Shown here: piece after piece, positions 1-6,928 of the stretch
How positions within the stretch are numbered: the stretch's first letter is position 1
Layout of the letters: every line of letters begins with the position of its first letter
Assembly (NCBI GenBank): GCA_030765735.1
Contig: JAVCBZ010000024.1
Coordinates: forward strand, 1-16,518
Reading direction: 5' to 3'
Source of the DNA: Candidatus Susulua stagnicola
GTDB lineage: Bacteria; Omnitrophota; Gorgyraeia; Duberdicusellales; 4484-171
DNA length: 16,518 bases
The notes under the pieces: model-generated
Databases searched by the model: none
Told to the model about the DNA's origin: nothing
Seen by the model: the letters and a program-made list of their open reading frames with translations, nothing else
Translations under genes and position numbers: made by a program

Positions 1-55
1 GGCATTTTTTTTACCCTCTAATTGTCGCACTTGTGATTACAATCTTCTTCCAAAG

Positions 56-74
56 AAAGGGAGTTGACCCCTTT
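56..74. terminator. Weak hairpin after the DUF5661 gene, possible terminator
   Basis: AAAGGG (56-61) and CCCTTT (69-74) form a perfect 6-bp stem with a 7-base loop, a few bases beyond the stop of the gene ending at 80. On the minus strand the stem is followed only by CTTTGG, a poor U-tract. On the plus strand it is followed by a T-rich run. It may be a weak or bidirectional terminator; the stem is short. Confidence 0.25.
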
Positions 75-79
75 TATAT

Positions 80-352
80 TTATTCTTTTCCCCAAAATTG
101 GTCGGCTTCTTTTTCCATTTTTTCTAGTCTTGTATAGTAATCAGGAAACTCATTAAGATGAGCTAAGGCTATCTTTCCTGTTATTAAAGGGTCATCATCG
201 GTTACATTGGTAGAAGAATCTACCTGCCCATGTTCTAATTCTACATCCATACCAATACAGAATTGTTCAATGTCAAATTTATCCCACTTTATGCCTAGCT
301 TCTCACCTATTTCTTTTGCTTCCTGATGACTAAAATGTTTTTTGTCTCCCAT
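80..352 (-). CDS. DUF5661 family protein
   Basis: A 90-residue soluble acidic protein without signal peptide or membrane segment. It resembles the small DUF5661 family in its central region: GMDVELEHG near residues 34-42, a TNVTDDDPLITGKIALAHLN stretch at about 48-67, and the ending PDYYTRLEKMEKEA. These proteins are found in many bacteria and have no established function. The ATG at 350-352 is preceded by a strong Shine-Dalgarno, AGGAGGG (plus 359-365), 6 bases upstream, so the start is secure. The length looks complete for the family. It is separated from the methyltransferase upstream by about 245 bases holding a degenerate ORF, so it may be its own transcription unit, although no convincing promoter was found. 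Family assignment is from recognised sequence pattern; function is unknown. Confidence 0.85.
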   Translation of the reverse strand: MGDKKHFSHQEAKEIGEKLGIKWDKFDIEQFCIGMDVELEHGQVDSSTNVTDDDPLITGKIALAHLNEFPDYYTRLEKMEKEADQFWGKE

Positions 353-403
353 GTTTTTCCCTCCTATTTTAAATTTTAAACAATATCAAAAATATTTTGC
401 CTA

Positions 404-583
404 TTAATTAACAGACTTTCTACCCACAAAAAAACCGATAACAAAACCAATAATTACTCTTGCCAACCCTGCCAAAGATATTGTTAGTATATCATTACTT
501 ATTGATGGAACTGTGTAATTAGATAATGGACTTACAAAAGTCGATGCAGTCTGATGAAGAAAATTAAATTTTTTAAATTCATA
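404..583 (-). pseudogene. Start-less small membrane-protein-like ORF, possible gene remnant
   Basis: This minus-strand frame stays open for 59 codons and ends with TAA at 404-406. Its C-terminal part reads like a genuine membrane helix with a positive end: LAGLARVIIGFVIGFFVGRK. The frame has no ATG, GTG or well-placed TTG at its 5' end. An ATG at 580-582 lies in a different frame that stops after 16 codons. No Shine-Dalgarno precedes either. It could be the frameshifted remnant of a small one-helix protein, a protein using an unusual start, or chance. It fills most of the gap between the DUF5661 gene and the methyltransferase. Confidence 0.3.
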
Positions 584-597
584 ACACTAGAATTTTG

Positions 598-1218
598 TTA
601 ATCAGATTTTTGTCCTGAAACAACCACAAAACCACCTTTACCATATCCTTTTATTGGTTCCTGAATTGAACTAATGTTTCCTAACAAATCAAATATTGTT
701 TGATAATAATTAATCTTTTTAAAACCTGAATCGCTAAGCATTTTGCTCAGATCTTTTATACCAAAAAATTTAGCTTGCTTGTAAAAAATACTCTTCTTCT
801 TCTGATAAAATTTTCCCAAAAAGCTATTCTTATCAACTATGCCAAGAACTATTCGACCATTACTCTTTAAGACTCTAAAAGACTCCTCTAAAACTTTTAC
901 AGGATCATTTACAAAGCATAAACTAATTATAATAGCTACATAGTCAAATTTATCATGCCAAAAAGGAAGATCTTCACCAAATCCCCAACGAGTCTTTATG
1001 CCCCGTTCATTGGCTATTCCTAACATCTCTGCTGATGGATCAAGACCAAAAGTAATGCCTAAAGGCTTAGCAAACCGACCAGTACCAACGCCAATCTCTA
1101 ACCCTTTACCAAAGGTTGGTAAAACTTTTTTTAATGCTTTTAACTCAGATAAATAGACAAATCGATTTTTATCATACCAATAATCGTATTCCTTGGAATG
1201 CCGATCAAACACGCTCAT
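598..1218 (-). CDS. Class I SAM-dependent methyltransferase (UbiE-like)
   Basis: About 206 residues from the chosen start, cytoplasmic. The Rossmann-type SAM-binding motif I is EIGVGTGRF (41-49). The acidic residue at the end of strand 2 is Asp60 in GLDPS. A motif FDYVAIIISLCFVNDP (about 91-106) and the RVLKSNGRIVLG strand (115-126) follow, as in Methyltransf_11 proteins. The substrate cannot be told from sequence. I prefer the ATG at 1216-1218 over one seven codons upstream, because the protein then begins where the family usually does. The upstream J-domain gene stops at 1221-1223, leaving a 2-base gap. A GGGGAG sequence (plus 1229-1234) about 10 bases upstream can serve as ribosome site. 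It is almost certainly cotranscribed with the J-domain gene. The substrate could be a small metabolite, a quinone precursor or a protein. Confidence 0.85.
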   Translation of the reverse strand: MSVFDRHSKEYDYWYDKNRFVYLSELKALKKVLPTFGKGLEIGVGTGRFAKPLGITFGLDPSAEMLGIANERGIKTRWGFGEDLPFWHDKFDYVAIIISLCFVNDPVKVLEESFRVLKSNGRIVLGIVDKNSFLGKFYQKKKSIFYKQAKFFGIKDLSKMLSDSGFKKINYYQTIFDLLGNISSIQEPIKGYGKGGFVVVSGQKSD

Positions 1219-1220
1219 CT

Positions 1221-1532
1221 TCAAATCTCTCCCCACCAACCATCATAAAATTTATCTAAATGCTTATAAAAATCCTTATCATAAGAGCTTCTCTTAACAT
1301 CTTTCGCTTTAAAAGAATACCTGTAGCCAGTACAATAAGCTGACAATAAATCCTTAGCATGAGATATTTTTTTAAATTTCTCCTCGCATTCAGCTTTTTT
1401 CTCATCCTTACATTTATCAGGATGATACTTTAAAGCTAACTTACGATATACCAAATTGATATCATCTATAGTAGCATATTCAGCTAAGCCCAATATCTTT
1501 CTTGCTTGATCAATTTCCTTAAAATCCGACAT
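1221..1532 (-). CDS. Stand-alone J-domain protein
   Basis: A 103-residue protein whose first two thirds form a J domain. Helix I is around IDQARKILGL (7-16). Helix II is LVYRKLALKY, followed by the obligatory HPD tripeptide (37-39, YHPDK). Helix III is at about 48-66. No Gly/Phe linker, zinc-finger or C-terminal substrate-binding domain follows, so this is a class C co-chaperone that would stimulate a DnaK-type Hsp70 encoded elsewhere. The C-terminal 35 residues are lysine- and tyrosine-rich (DKDFYKHLDKFYDGWW) and may bind a client. The ATG at 1530-1532 has a GAGGG-like ribosome site about 8 bases upstream. It sits directly ahead of the methyltransferase at 598-1218, suggesting coupled translation. 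The domain call is firm; the client is unknown. Confidence 0.88.
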   Translation of the reverse strand: MSDFKEIDQARKILGLAEYATIDDINLVYRKLALKYHPDKCKDEKKAECEEKFKKISHAKDLLSAYCTGYRYSFKAKDVKRSSYDKDFYKHLDKFYDGWWGEI

Positions 1533-1566
1533 TTACTATACCCTCTTACTCCAATATAACTGTTAT

Positions 1567-1647
1567 TTAAAAAAATACCATAACAAAAATTCCGAATACA
1601 ATAAATGGTGTATGCTCTTTTAATTCTTTAGCAATATCGTTAATCAT
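1567..1647 (-). CDS. 26-residue hydrophobic ORF, small membrane peptide or truncated gene
   Basis: The ATG at 1645-1647 lies 3 bases after the stop of the metallo-hydrolase gene (1651-1653), and the frame ends at TAA 1567-1569. The peptide has an amphipathic charged start (MINDIAKELKEHTPF) followed by a hydrophobic run ending VMVFF, so it would insert in a membrane. Its end falls in a run of seven T residues (plus-strand A run 1569-1575), so it could be the front of a longer membrane protein cut by a homopolymer slip. The other frames also stop within a few codons, which argues for decay rather than a simple sequencing error. No clear Shine-Dalgarno is present; translation would rely on coupling. 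Confidence 0.4.
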   Translation of the reverse strand: MINDIAKELKEHTPFIVFGIFVMVFF

Positions 1648-1650
1648 TTC

Positions 1651-2364
1651 TTATACTTGGAATACTTGACCAGCCTCTATGAATATGAAATTGTCCCCAT
1701 AATCTTGCTTAAAAAGCATCTGAGCATTATATCCAGTACAATGAGTTGGACCGATTTTCTCAACCCCCATATCTTTCAGTTTCTCAACAATTATCCTTAC
1801 CTCACGTTTATCCTTATCAATCATATGAAACCCACCAAATAGCATATTAATCTTATGCTTAGGAAATGCATCTTTAATTTTATCTACAATTCGTATAATT
1901 CCCGGATGTGAACAACCAACAACAACTGCAAGACCATGTTCTGTTTCAACAACTAAAGCTTGTTCAGCTATATAATTATCTTTGTATCTGCCAGCAATTT
2001 CTCCAGTAACATAGATATTCTCAGCAATTTGCTCAAAATCACTAGACTCAACAAGCGTCCCACCAGCTTTATTAACTTTTTCTTTAAAAATAGGGCTAAA
2101 TCCAAAGCAACCATAAACCTTAAGGCCTTTATTTAGCTTCAAAATATCCCATAATCCACCAGTATGATCCCAATGATCATGAGAAATTACTACTGCTTCA
2201 ATAGCAGATATATCAACTCCCATATACTTTGCATTAGCAAATAGGTATTCTCCTTTTTCTCCAGTATCAAATAGTATACGATTATCAACTAAACAGGAAA
2301 ATCCCCAACCACTAATTAATTTTTCGTTTAAAACATTATTGTCAAAAATAATTTTAATTTCCAT
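1651..2364 (-). CDS. Metallo-beta-lactamase-fold hydrolase of the dihydropterin-phosphate synthase-like group (COG1237 type)
   Basis: A 237-residue cytoplasmic protein. The metal-binding signature HxHxDH is H62, H64, D66, H67 in SHDHWDHTGG. Further ligand candidates are H153 (GCSHPG), H180 (GGFHM) and H208 (PTHCTG). This arrangement is typical of the group annotated as 7,8-dihydropterin-6-yl-methyl-4-(beta-D-ribofuranosyl)aminobenzene 5'-phosphate synthase, which acts in methanopterin biosynthesis in archaea. Bacterial members are widespread and mostly of unproven function. The gene overlaps the end of the DUF2099 gene by 11 bases, with no good Shine-Dalgarno, so translation is probably coupled. 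A role in a pterin or phosphoribosyl-type pathway is inference from family and from the DUF2099 neighbour. Other MBL chemistries cannot be excluded. Confidence 0.85.
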   Translation of the reverse strand: MEIKIIFDNNVLNEKLISGWGFSCLVDNRILFDTGEKGEYLFANAKYMGVDISAIEAVVISHDHWDHTGGLWDILKLNKGLKVYGCFGFSPIFKEKVNKAGGTLVESSDFEQIAENIYVTGEIAGRYKDNYIAEQALVVETEHGLAVVVGCSHPGIIRIVDKIKDAFPKHKINMLFGGFHMIDKDKREVRIIVEKLKDMGVEKIGPTHCTGYNAQMLFKQDYGDNFIFIEAGQVFQV

Positions 2365-3373
2365 AAACTAACATTTGTGGTTCTTTTTTATCACGAACTG
2401 GTAATTTAGCTTCACTAACAAAAACATTAAATTTACCCATTTTTAAACTTTTACCATTACCATTGTTACAAATAATATATTGCTTATTTAAACTCAAGTT
2501 TTCTATTAGCTTCTGATCAGAGCTATAACGGCTTATAAAGTCTAACCCTTTTTTTGTTAAAACAAAAACTGGTATCTTTTTTGAAACTTGAAGAATAGCA
2601 TCTGGGGCAATTATTTCTCTGAGGTTAGATGAAGCACAACTCCATGCTAAATCAGCGTATTCACTTATTTCCTTAATTCTTGCCTGGTTAATGCCTGTAG
2701 TACAAATTGCTAAAGAAGTTAAAGAAACCTTAAGGCTTTCCTCCACTTGCCTAAACAGACTAAATGATTCCTCCATGGAAGCATTAATTGTAACAGCAAT
2801 ATTCTTATATCCCAAAGAAGCCGCTTTTTTTACTCCCTCAAGCTGATTAATAGATGCCGAAGAAGAAACTACATGACATCGATCAGTTTTTAATTTACTT
2901 ATAATTTTATTAATTGGTGTAGTGAAAAAGACACCATTCATTCTGGCGCCAATCCCTTGAATAATTTCTGGCCTATCTACAATAACCGTACCCGCCCCTT
3001 CACAAACGACCACTGCTGCATCAATAAATTTATTTTGCATAGCATACATAAGCATTTCTGAAGCACCATAGGGAACAGCAATCGTATTCCTAATTAATTC
3101 TCTGTTTTCAGTAAAATGTCCAAACTTTTGTATTTTTTCTTCAACAACTTCTCTAATCATATCTTTAATCCCTTCAAGATTATCTTTACTCCCTAAGTTT
3201 TTGTATAAAAATTCAGCTAAAGGACAATATCTCATACATGGATCAGTCATTCCAATAACTTTTCCTTTAGATATTATTACATAAGAAGAATAAAACCTTA
3301 CAATATGCAAATCGGTGAGATATGGTTTATCTTTTTGAATCTGGGCTAATAATTCCTTATACCCGACAATCAT
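2354..3373 (-). CDS. DUF2099 family protein (methanogenesis marker 8-like)
   Basis: A 339-residue soluble protein. I recognise the DUF2099 / 'methanogenesis marker protein 8' pattern: a short beta-rich start (VRFYSSYVIISKGKVIG), a Cys-containing motif DPCMRYCPL (C46, C50), then VVCEGAGTVIVDRPEIIQGI with C124, and IGARMNG (141-147). The family is known mainly from methanogenic archaea and has no established biochemical function. Members in bacteria show that it is not strictly tied to methanogenesis. Its start overlaps the stop of the DUF89 gene as ATGA (3370-3373), and its end overlaps the metallo-hydrolase start by 11 bases, so the three are very likely one translationally coupled unit. The paired cysteines could bind a metal or cluster, but this is only a suggestion. 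Confidence 0.75.
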   Translation of the reverse strand: MIVGYKELLAQIQKDKPYLTDLHIVRFYSSYVIISKGKVIGMTDPCMRYCPLAEFLYKNLGSKDNLEGIKDMIREVVEEKIQKFGHFTENRELIRNTIAVPYGASEMLMYAMQNKFIDAAVVVCEGAGTVIVDRPEIIQGIGARMNGVFFTTPINKIISKLKTDRCHVVSSSASINQLEGVKKAASLGYKNIAVTINASMEESFSLFRQVEESLKVSLTSLAICTTGINQARIKEISEYADLAWSCASSNLREIIAPDAILQVSKKIPVFVLTKKGLDFISRYSSDQKLIENLSLNKQYIICNNGNGKSLKMGKFNVFVSEAKLPVRDKKEPQMLVYGN

Positions 3374-4269
3374 TTTTTTCTTTTTTCAACGGCATGATAA
3401 AAAAGAATAACATCACCAACGTTACAATTAACTTCCCGGGCTATAACCGGACATTTTGCCATAAACATAAAAAATATCGGACGCCTAGTATTAGATAAAG
3501 CTTCAAAATTACCTTGCCCTTTACTTATAATCATATCAGCATTACGATATACTTTTAAAAACTTTTTAGAGCATAAAGAAAGAACTGTTCCGGGAGCATC
3601 AACACCACTAGACATAACTTTTGCTATTTTATCAATTCCACAATAATAAGCATCCTCAATTAAAGCATCATTGATAGCTGGTTTCTCTTTAACCGCATAA
3701 ATTATCTCTTTGCTGCTATCAACTCTTTTTATTTCTTCAATCAAAACTCGATCAAACACTGTTTCGCCAGCATTGTCAGCTAAATAAAGAATAGTTTGTG
3801 CTTTCTTTAAACAACTTTTAAACTCAGCATAATTAAAAATAGCTCTACTTTCTTTCTTAATAGTTTTGCTTTCTTGCTTTAAAATCTTTTTTAATTCATC
3901 GTTAACATTTAATGAATGCTTAGCCCCGTAATCAATAATATTCCCAGCAATAGCTAATTCAGTCGCCATCAATAGTTTATCCTGAGAATGGTTAACCTTA
4001 CTTTTAAGTTTCGGGTAAACTTTTAAAGCCATATCATTGCTTTGTTTTTTGACATGACTATATGGATCATATTTTTTAGTTAGCTTATACATCTGTTGAT
4101 GAATAACTCTAGCCATCTCAGGAGGGGAAGATTCTAAGGAAATCTTCGGAATAATTCTTGCTAATTGATCAAGTACTTTTTTCTGGGTCTTTTTACTTGC
4201 TCCACTCATTCTCGAAGAATAAAGCGCTTGGCGAAAAAAGCAAGGTATACAGTCTAAGTAGGTTTTCAT
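3370..4269 (-). CDS. DUF89 family protein (metal-dependent phosphatase-like, ARMT1 superfamily)
   Basis: A 299-residue protein with the hallmarks of stand-alone prokaryotic DUF89 proteins: an N-terminal CxxC (C7, C10 in DCIPCFFRQA), the AGNIIDYG motif (108-115), LADNAGET (163-170) and ISKGQGNFEAL (248-258). The DNAGE and GQGNFE motifs line the metal and phosphate site in this fold. Characterised DUF89 proteins are metal-dependent phosphatases proposed to remove damaged or harmful phosphometabolites. The native substrate of this subgroup is unknown. The ATG at 4267-4269 is preceded by a purine-rich stretch (AGAGGAATAGGGAAAG) and follows the upstream ATPase gene by 23 bases. Its stop overlaps the next start as ATGA. 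The context suggests service to a pathway shared with DUF2099 and the metallo-hydrolase. Confidence 0.85.
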   Translation of the reverse strand: MKTYLDCIPCFFRQALYSSRMSGASKKTQKKVLDQLARIIPKISLESSPPEMARVIHQQMYKLTKKYDPYSHVKKQSNDMALKVYPKLKSKVNHSQDKLLMATELAIAGNIIDYGAKHSLNVNDELKKILKQESKTIKKESRAIFNYAEFKSCLKKAQTILYLADNAGETVFDRVLIEEIKRVDSSKEIIYAVKEKPAINDALIEDAYYCGIDKIAKVMSSGVDAPGTVLSLCSKKFLKVYRNADMIISKGQGNFEALSNTRRPIFFMFMAKCPVIAREVNCNVGDVILFYHAVEKRKK

Positions 4270-4292
4270 GACACTTTCCCTATTCCTCTCAT

Positions 4293-5162
4293 TTATTCAG
4301 CACCACCAAGCACAACCTTCAACTTATTCCATATTTCTTTTATTTGTTTGCTACTTTTTCCTTCAGAATATTCAATTATTGTTTTTCCCTCTACCATCGC
4401 TTTAACTATAGTCTTATCAAAACCAATTTTTCCAATAAAAGGCACTTTTTCTTCATTGCAATATTCTTCTATTTTTTCAGTCATATCAATATTTAAATCA
4501 TATTTGTTCACAACTAATAAAACCGGTATTTTAAAATGCCTAGCCATTTCAATAACTCTTTTGGCATCATGCAGCCCGGATAATGTTGGCTCAGTCACAA
4601 CCAAAGCACAATCTACTCCGCTAACAGAAGCAATCACCGGACAGCCAATTCCAGGAGATCCATCAATAATAACCCAATCGGCATTTATTTCCTCAGCAAT
4701 CTCTTTAGCCTTTTTTCTGACTAACGCTACTAATTTTCCGGAATTTTCTTCAGCTACCCCTAATTTAGCATGGGCCATAGGCCCGAATCTAGTATCAGAA
4801 ATAAACCATTCCCCAGCTAAATTTTCTTTCATTTCAATAGCTTTTTGGGGACAAGCAAAGCCACAAAAGGAACAGCCTTCACAAGACACAGGATCAATAA
4901 TAAAATCACTGCTTATAGCGTCAAACCGGCATAATTTTACACATAACCCGCATTGATTACATTTATTTTTATCAATAAATGCACTAACACCACTACAAAA
5001 ATCATTTCTTTCTTTTATTTTCGGTGTAAGTAACAAATGTAGGTCAGCAGCATCAACATCGCAATCAGCAAAAACAGAATTTTTAGCTAAAGCAGCAAAA
5101 CTCGCAGTAATTACAGTCTTACCAGTTCCTCCCTTTCCACTTATAATAACAATTTGCTTCAT
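4293..5162 (-). CDS. MinD-superfamily P-loop ATPase with inserted 2x[4Fe-4S] ferredoxin domain (copy 1)
   Basis: A 289-residue cytoplasmic ATPase. The deviant Walker A, GKGGTGKT (9-16), is followed by DCDVDAADLH (33-42). A bacterial ferredoxin is inserted at about 62-112, with cluster 1 cysteines C68, C71, C74, C78 and cluster 2 cysteines C94, C97, C100, C104. The ATPase core then resumes with VIIDGSPGIGCPV (164-176, Cys174) and VVTEPTLSGLHDA (188-200). The family is often paired with NifX-like proteins. In Desulfovibrio, two such ATPases belong to the ORP locus, whose orange protein carries a Mo-Cu cluster. The start has AAAAGGAT (plus 5170-5177) 7 bases upstream. It is cotranscribed with the flavoprotein upstream (18-base gap) and the DUF89 gene downstream. 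ATP-driven handling of a metal cluster is inferred. Confidence 0.92.
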   Translation of the reverse strand: MKQIVIISGKGGTGKTVITASFAALAKNSVFADCDVDAADLHLLLTPKIKERNDFCSGVSAFIDKNKCNQCGLCVKLCRFDAISSDFIIDPVSCEGCSFCGFACPQKAIEMKENLAGEWFISDTRFGPMAHAKLGVAEENSGKLVALVRKKAKEIAEEINADWVIIDGSPGIGCPVIASVSGVDCALVVTEPTLSGLHDAKRVIEMARHFKIPVLLVVNKYDLNIDMTEKIEEYCNEEKVPFIGKIGFDKTIVKAMVEGKTIIEYSEGKSSKQIKEIWNKLKVVLGGAE

Positions 5163-5180
5163 TACATCTATCCTTTTAAC

Positions 5181-6527
5181 TCACATTTTACTATAAGCAT
5201 CTTGTGCCGCTAAAACAAGAGGGTAAGCAGTCGGTGAACTAGTCAGATAAGGATGAGTTGCCATCTGAAGAGTTTCCAGTTCTGTAAGCGACATTCGTTT
5301 TTGAATAACAATTCCTATTAAATTTATAAGCTGAGCACAAGACATTCCACAACTAACTTGTCCACCTAAAATTATTCCGGACTGCTTAGAAAAAATTAGC
5401 TTAACTTTACTTTTTACTGCTCCCGGCAAAGTAGCTGGATGTTTGTCAACACCATCGACTACACCACAGACTATTTCAAAACCTTCTTTTAAGGCGGTTT
5501 TCTCAGTAAGTCCTGCTGAACCTAAAACGATTCCATCAATATAAGTCGAATAAATTGCAATTGTTCCTTTATTTTCACGAACAACTTTTATTTGATATAA
5601 ATTTGCACCAGCTATTCTAGCTTCAGCTGTAGCTGTTGAAGCAAGCATAACCGGAATAGCTTTTCTGGTATAAAAATCACGTTTACAAGAGCAATCACCA
5701 ACAGCAAAAATATCAGAATCTGAAGTACGCATATATTCATCAACTAAAATACCTTTACAATGCCCGATTTCAAGTCCAGCATCTGTCGCAAGTTTAATAT
5801 TAGGTCGAGATCCAACGCCTAAGATAACACCGTCGGCATCTATTGTTTGACCATTTGAAAAACGTACCTTTTCTACCTCTTTAGCACCAATAATTTCCTC
5901 AACACAGGCCCCGGTAAGAACGTCTACACCATTCTTCTTAAGCCTCTTCTCAGCAGTCTCCGAAAATTCGGGATCAAACGAATTGATTAATAAACCAGGA
6001 AGCATTTCGACTAAAGTAACTTTCATACCTTGAATTTTTGAAAGTTCATCAGCAAATTCAACACCAATAAAACCTCCGCCGATAACCAAAATATGCTTTG
6101 ACTTTTTCACTTTAGAAATTACATTCTTTAAATAATCCATATCTTTGTAGACAGGGTAAACTCCTTCTTTATCTATACCTTTTATCGGAAGAACAATTGG
6201 AGTAGATCCTACGGCTATAATTAATTTCTCATATCCATACTCTTTAGAATCTTTGGTAATCACTTTTTTTTCAGTTCGGTCAATTTTCACAGCTTCATCA
6301 ATGATTACCTTTATATTATTTTTTTCTAACGCCGCATTACTTAGTTTATTATCATCTGGGTTATCTAGGCTAGCAAACATATATGGAATACCACAAGGTA
6401 TGCAACCATTAGCTATACTTTTCATGATTACAGTTTCTTTACCTGGATAATATCTTTTTGCTGTAACGGCACCAATCACTCCTGCCGGCCCACCACCAAG
6501 TACTAATACATCTATTTTCTTATCCAT
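5181..6527 (-). CDS. FAD/NAD(P)-dependent oxidoreductase, CoA-disulfide-reductase-like
   Basis: 448 residues from the chosen start. It has FAD dinucleotide-binding GGGPAG (11-16), NAD(P)-binding GGGFIG (150-155), the second FAD motif DIFAVGDC (272-279) and a C-terminal dimerisation domain with THPYLTSSPTAYPL (424-437), as in class III pyridine nucleotide-disulfide oxidoreductases. The motif GCIPCGIPYM (41-50) puts Cys45 where CoA-disulfide reductases and NADH oxidases keep their single redox cysteine. Cys42 turns it into CxxC, which is unusual. Another close pair lies at C393/C397. It probably reduces a disulfide, persulfide or polysulfide with NAD(P)H; CoA is only suggested by the adjacent CoA-binding-fold gene. 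I chose the ATG at 6525-6527, where the FAD fold begins. A start 14 codons upstream would lie inside the preceding gene. Confidence 0.87.
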   Translation of the reverse strand: MDKKIDVLVLGGGPAGVIGAVTAKRYYPGKETVIMKSIANGCIPCGIPYMFASLDNPDDNKLSNAALEKNNIKVIIDEAVKIDRTEKKVITKDSKEYGYEKLIIAVGSTPIVLPIKGIDKEGVYPVYKDMDYLKNVISKVKKSKHILVIGGGFIGVEFADELSKIQGMKVTLVEMLPGLLINSFDPEFSETAEKRLKKNGVDVLTGACVEEIIGAKEVEKVRFSNGQTIDADGVILGVGSRPNIKLATDAGLEIGHCKGILVDEYMRTSDSDIFAVGDCSCKRDFYTRKAIPVMLASTATAEARIAGANLYQIKVVRENKGTIAIYSTYIDGIVLGSAGLTEKTALKEGFEIVCGVVDGVDKHPATLPGAVKSKVKLIFSKQSGIILGGQVSCGMSCAQLINLIGIVIQKRMSLTELETLQMATHPYLTSSPTAYPLVLAAQDAYSKM

Positions 6528-6539
6528 AATTAATCCTAG

Positions 6540-6546
6540 CCTCCTT
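6540..6546 (-). promoter_or_regulatory. Shine-Dalgarno of the flavoprotein gene, overlapping the upstream stop
   Basis: AAGGAGG on the minus strand overlaps the TAA (6545-6547) of the CoA-binding gene and lies 12 bases before the ATG at 6525-6527. A second AGGAT (6533-6537) sits 5 bases before it. Together they support the 6527 start and indicate coupled translation. Confidence 0.6.
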
Positions 6547-6928
6547 AAATAGTTTTCAACATTACACACAACCCATAAACAACATCAATATGATTTTGCT
6601 TACAAAACTCTATTGCTTCTTTACTTTCAGCTCCCGGCTGAATCCATATACGATTAATATTAAGTTCCTTGCAATCTTTAATAATATCCTCTGTAACTTT
6701 AGGTGGAGTAACAATATTCATCACATCAATATTGCTAGAAATATCTTTAACACTTGGATAACACTTTACTCCTTCAACCTCGCTTACTCCCGGATTAACT
6801 GGAAATACTTCATGGCCCTTTTCTTGCAGAGTTTTAAAAATGCGCCAAGCTACTTTTGTTTCATTACGAAATGACCCCGCTACAGCAAAACTCTTCTGAC
6901 TTAAAAAATCTTTAACTAAATTTTCCAT
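6545..6928 (-). CDS. CoA-binding domain protein (YccU / CoA_binding_2 family)
   Basis: A 127-residue single-domain Rossmann protein. The opening FAVAGSFRNETKVAWRIFKTL (14-34) matches the CoA_binding_2 nucleotide loop. KGHEVFPVNPG (37-47), the PSVKDI segment, VMNIVTPP (69-76) and IWIQPGAES (94-102) follow the family order. A cysteine near the C-terminus (C121 in YGLCVM) is common in this group. These proteins bind CoA or a related nucleotide without a catalytic domain, and bacterial roles are poorly defined. The start overlaps the end of the second MinD-like gene by 17 bases, with no strong Shine-Dalgarno. The stop overlaps the ribosome site of the flavoprotein. A CoA-thiol partnership with the flavoprotein is inference from this adjacency. 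Confidence 0.88.
   Translation of the reverse strand: MENLVKDFLSQKSFAVAGSFRNETKVAWRIFKTLQEKGHEVFPVNPGVSEVEGVKCYPSVKDISSNIDVMNIVTPPKVTEDIIKDCKELNINRIWIQPGAESKEAIEFCKQNHIDVVYGLCVMLKTI

Noticed and set aside
2354..3373. Evidence for methanogenesis from the marker-8-like protein
   Set aside because: No mcr or cofactor genes are present, and the envelope genes show a Gram-negative bacterium.
4348..4956. 202-codon plus-strand ORF opposite the MinD-ferredoxin ATPase
   Set aside because: It is the antisense of a clearly conserved gene and its translation shows no recognisable domain.
6528..6569. Longer start for the flavoprotein, 14 codons upstream
   Set aside because: It would lie within the preceding gene, and the extra residues precede the conserved FAD-binding beginning. 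AAGGAGG and AGGAT support the later ATG.
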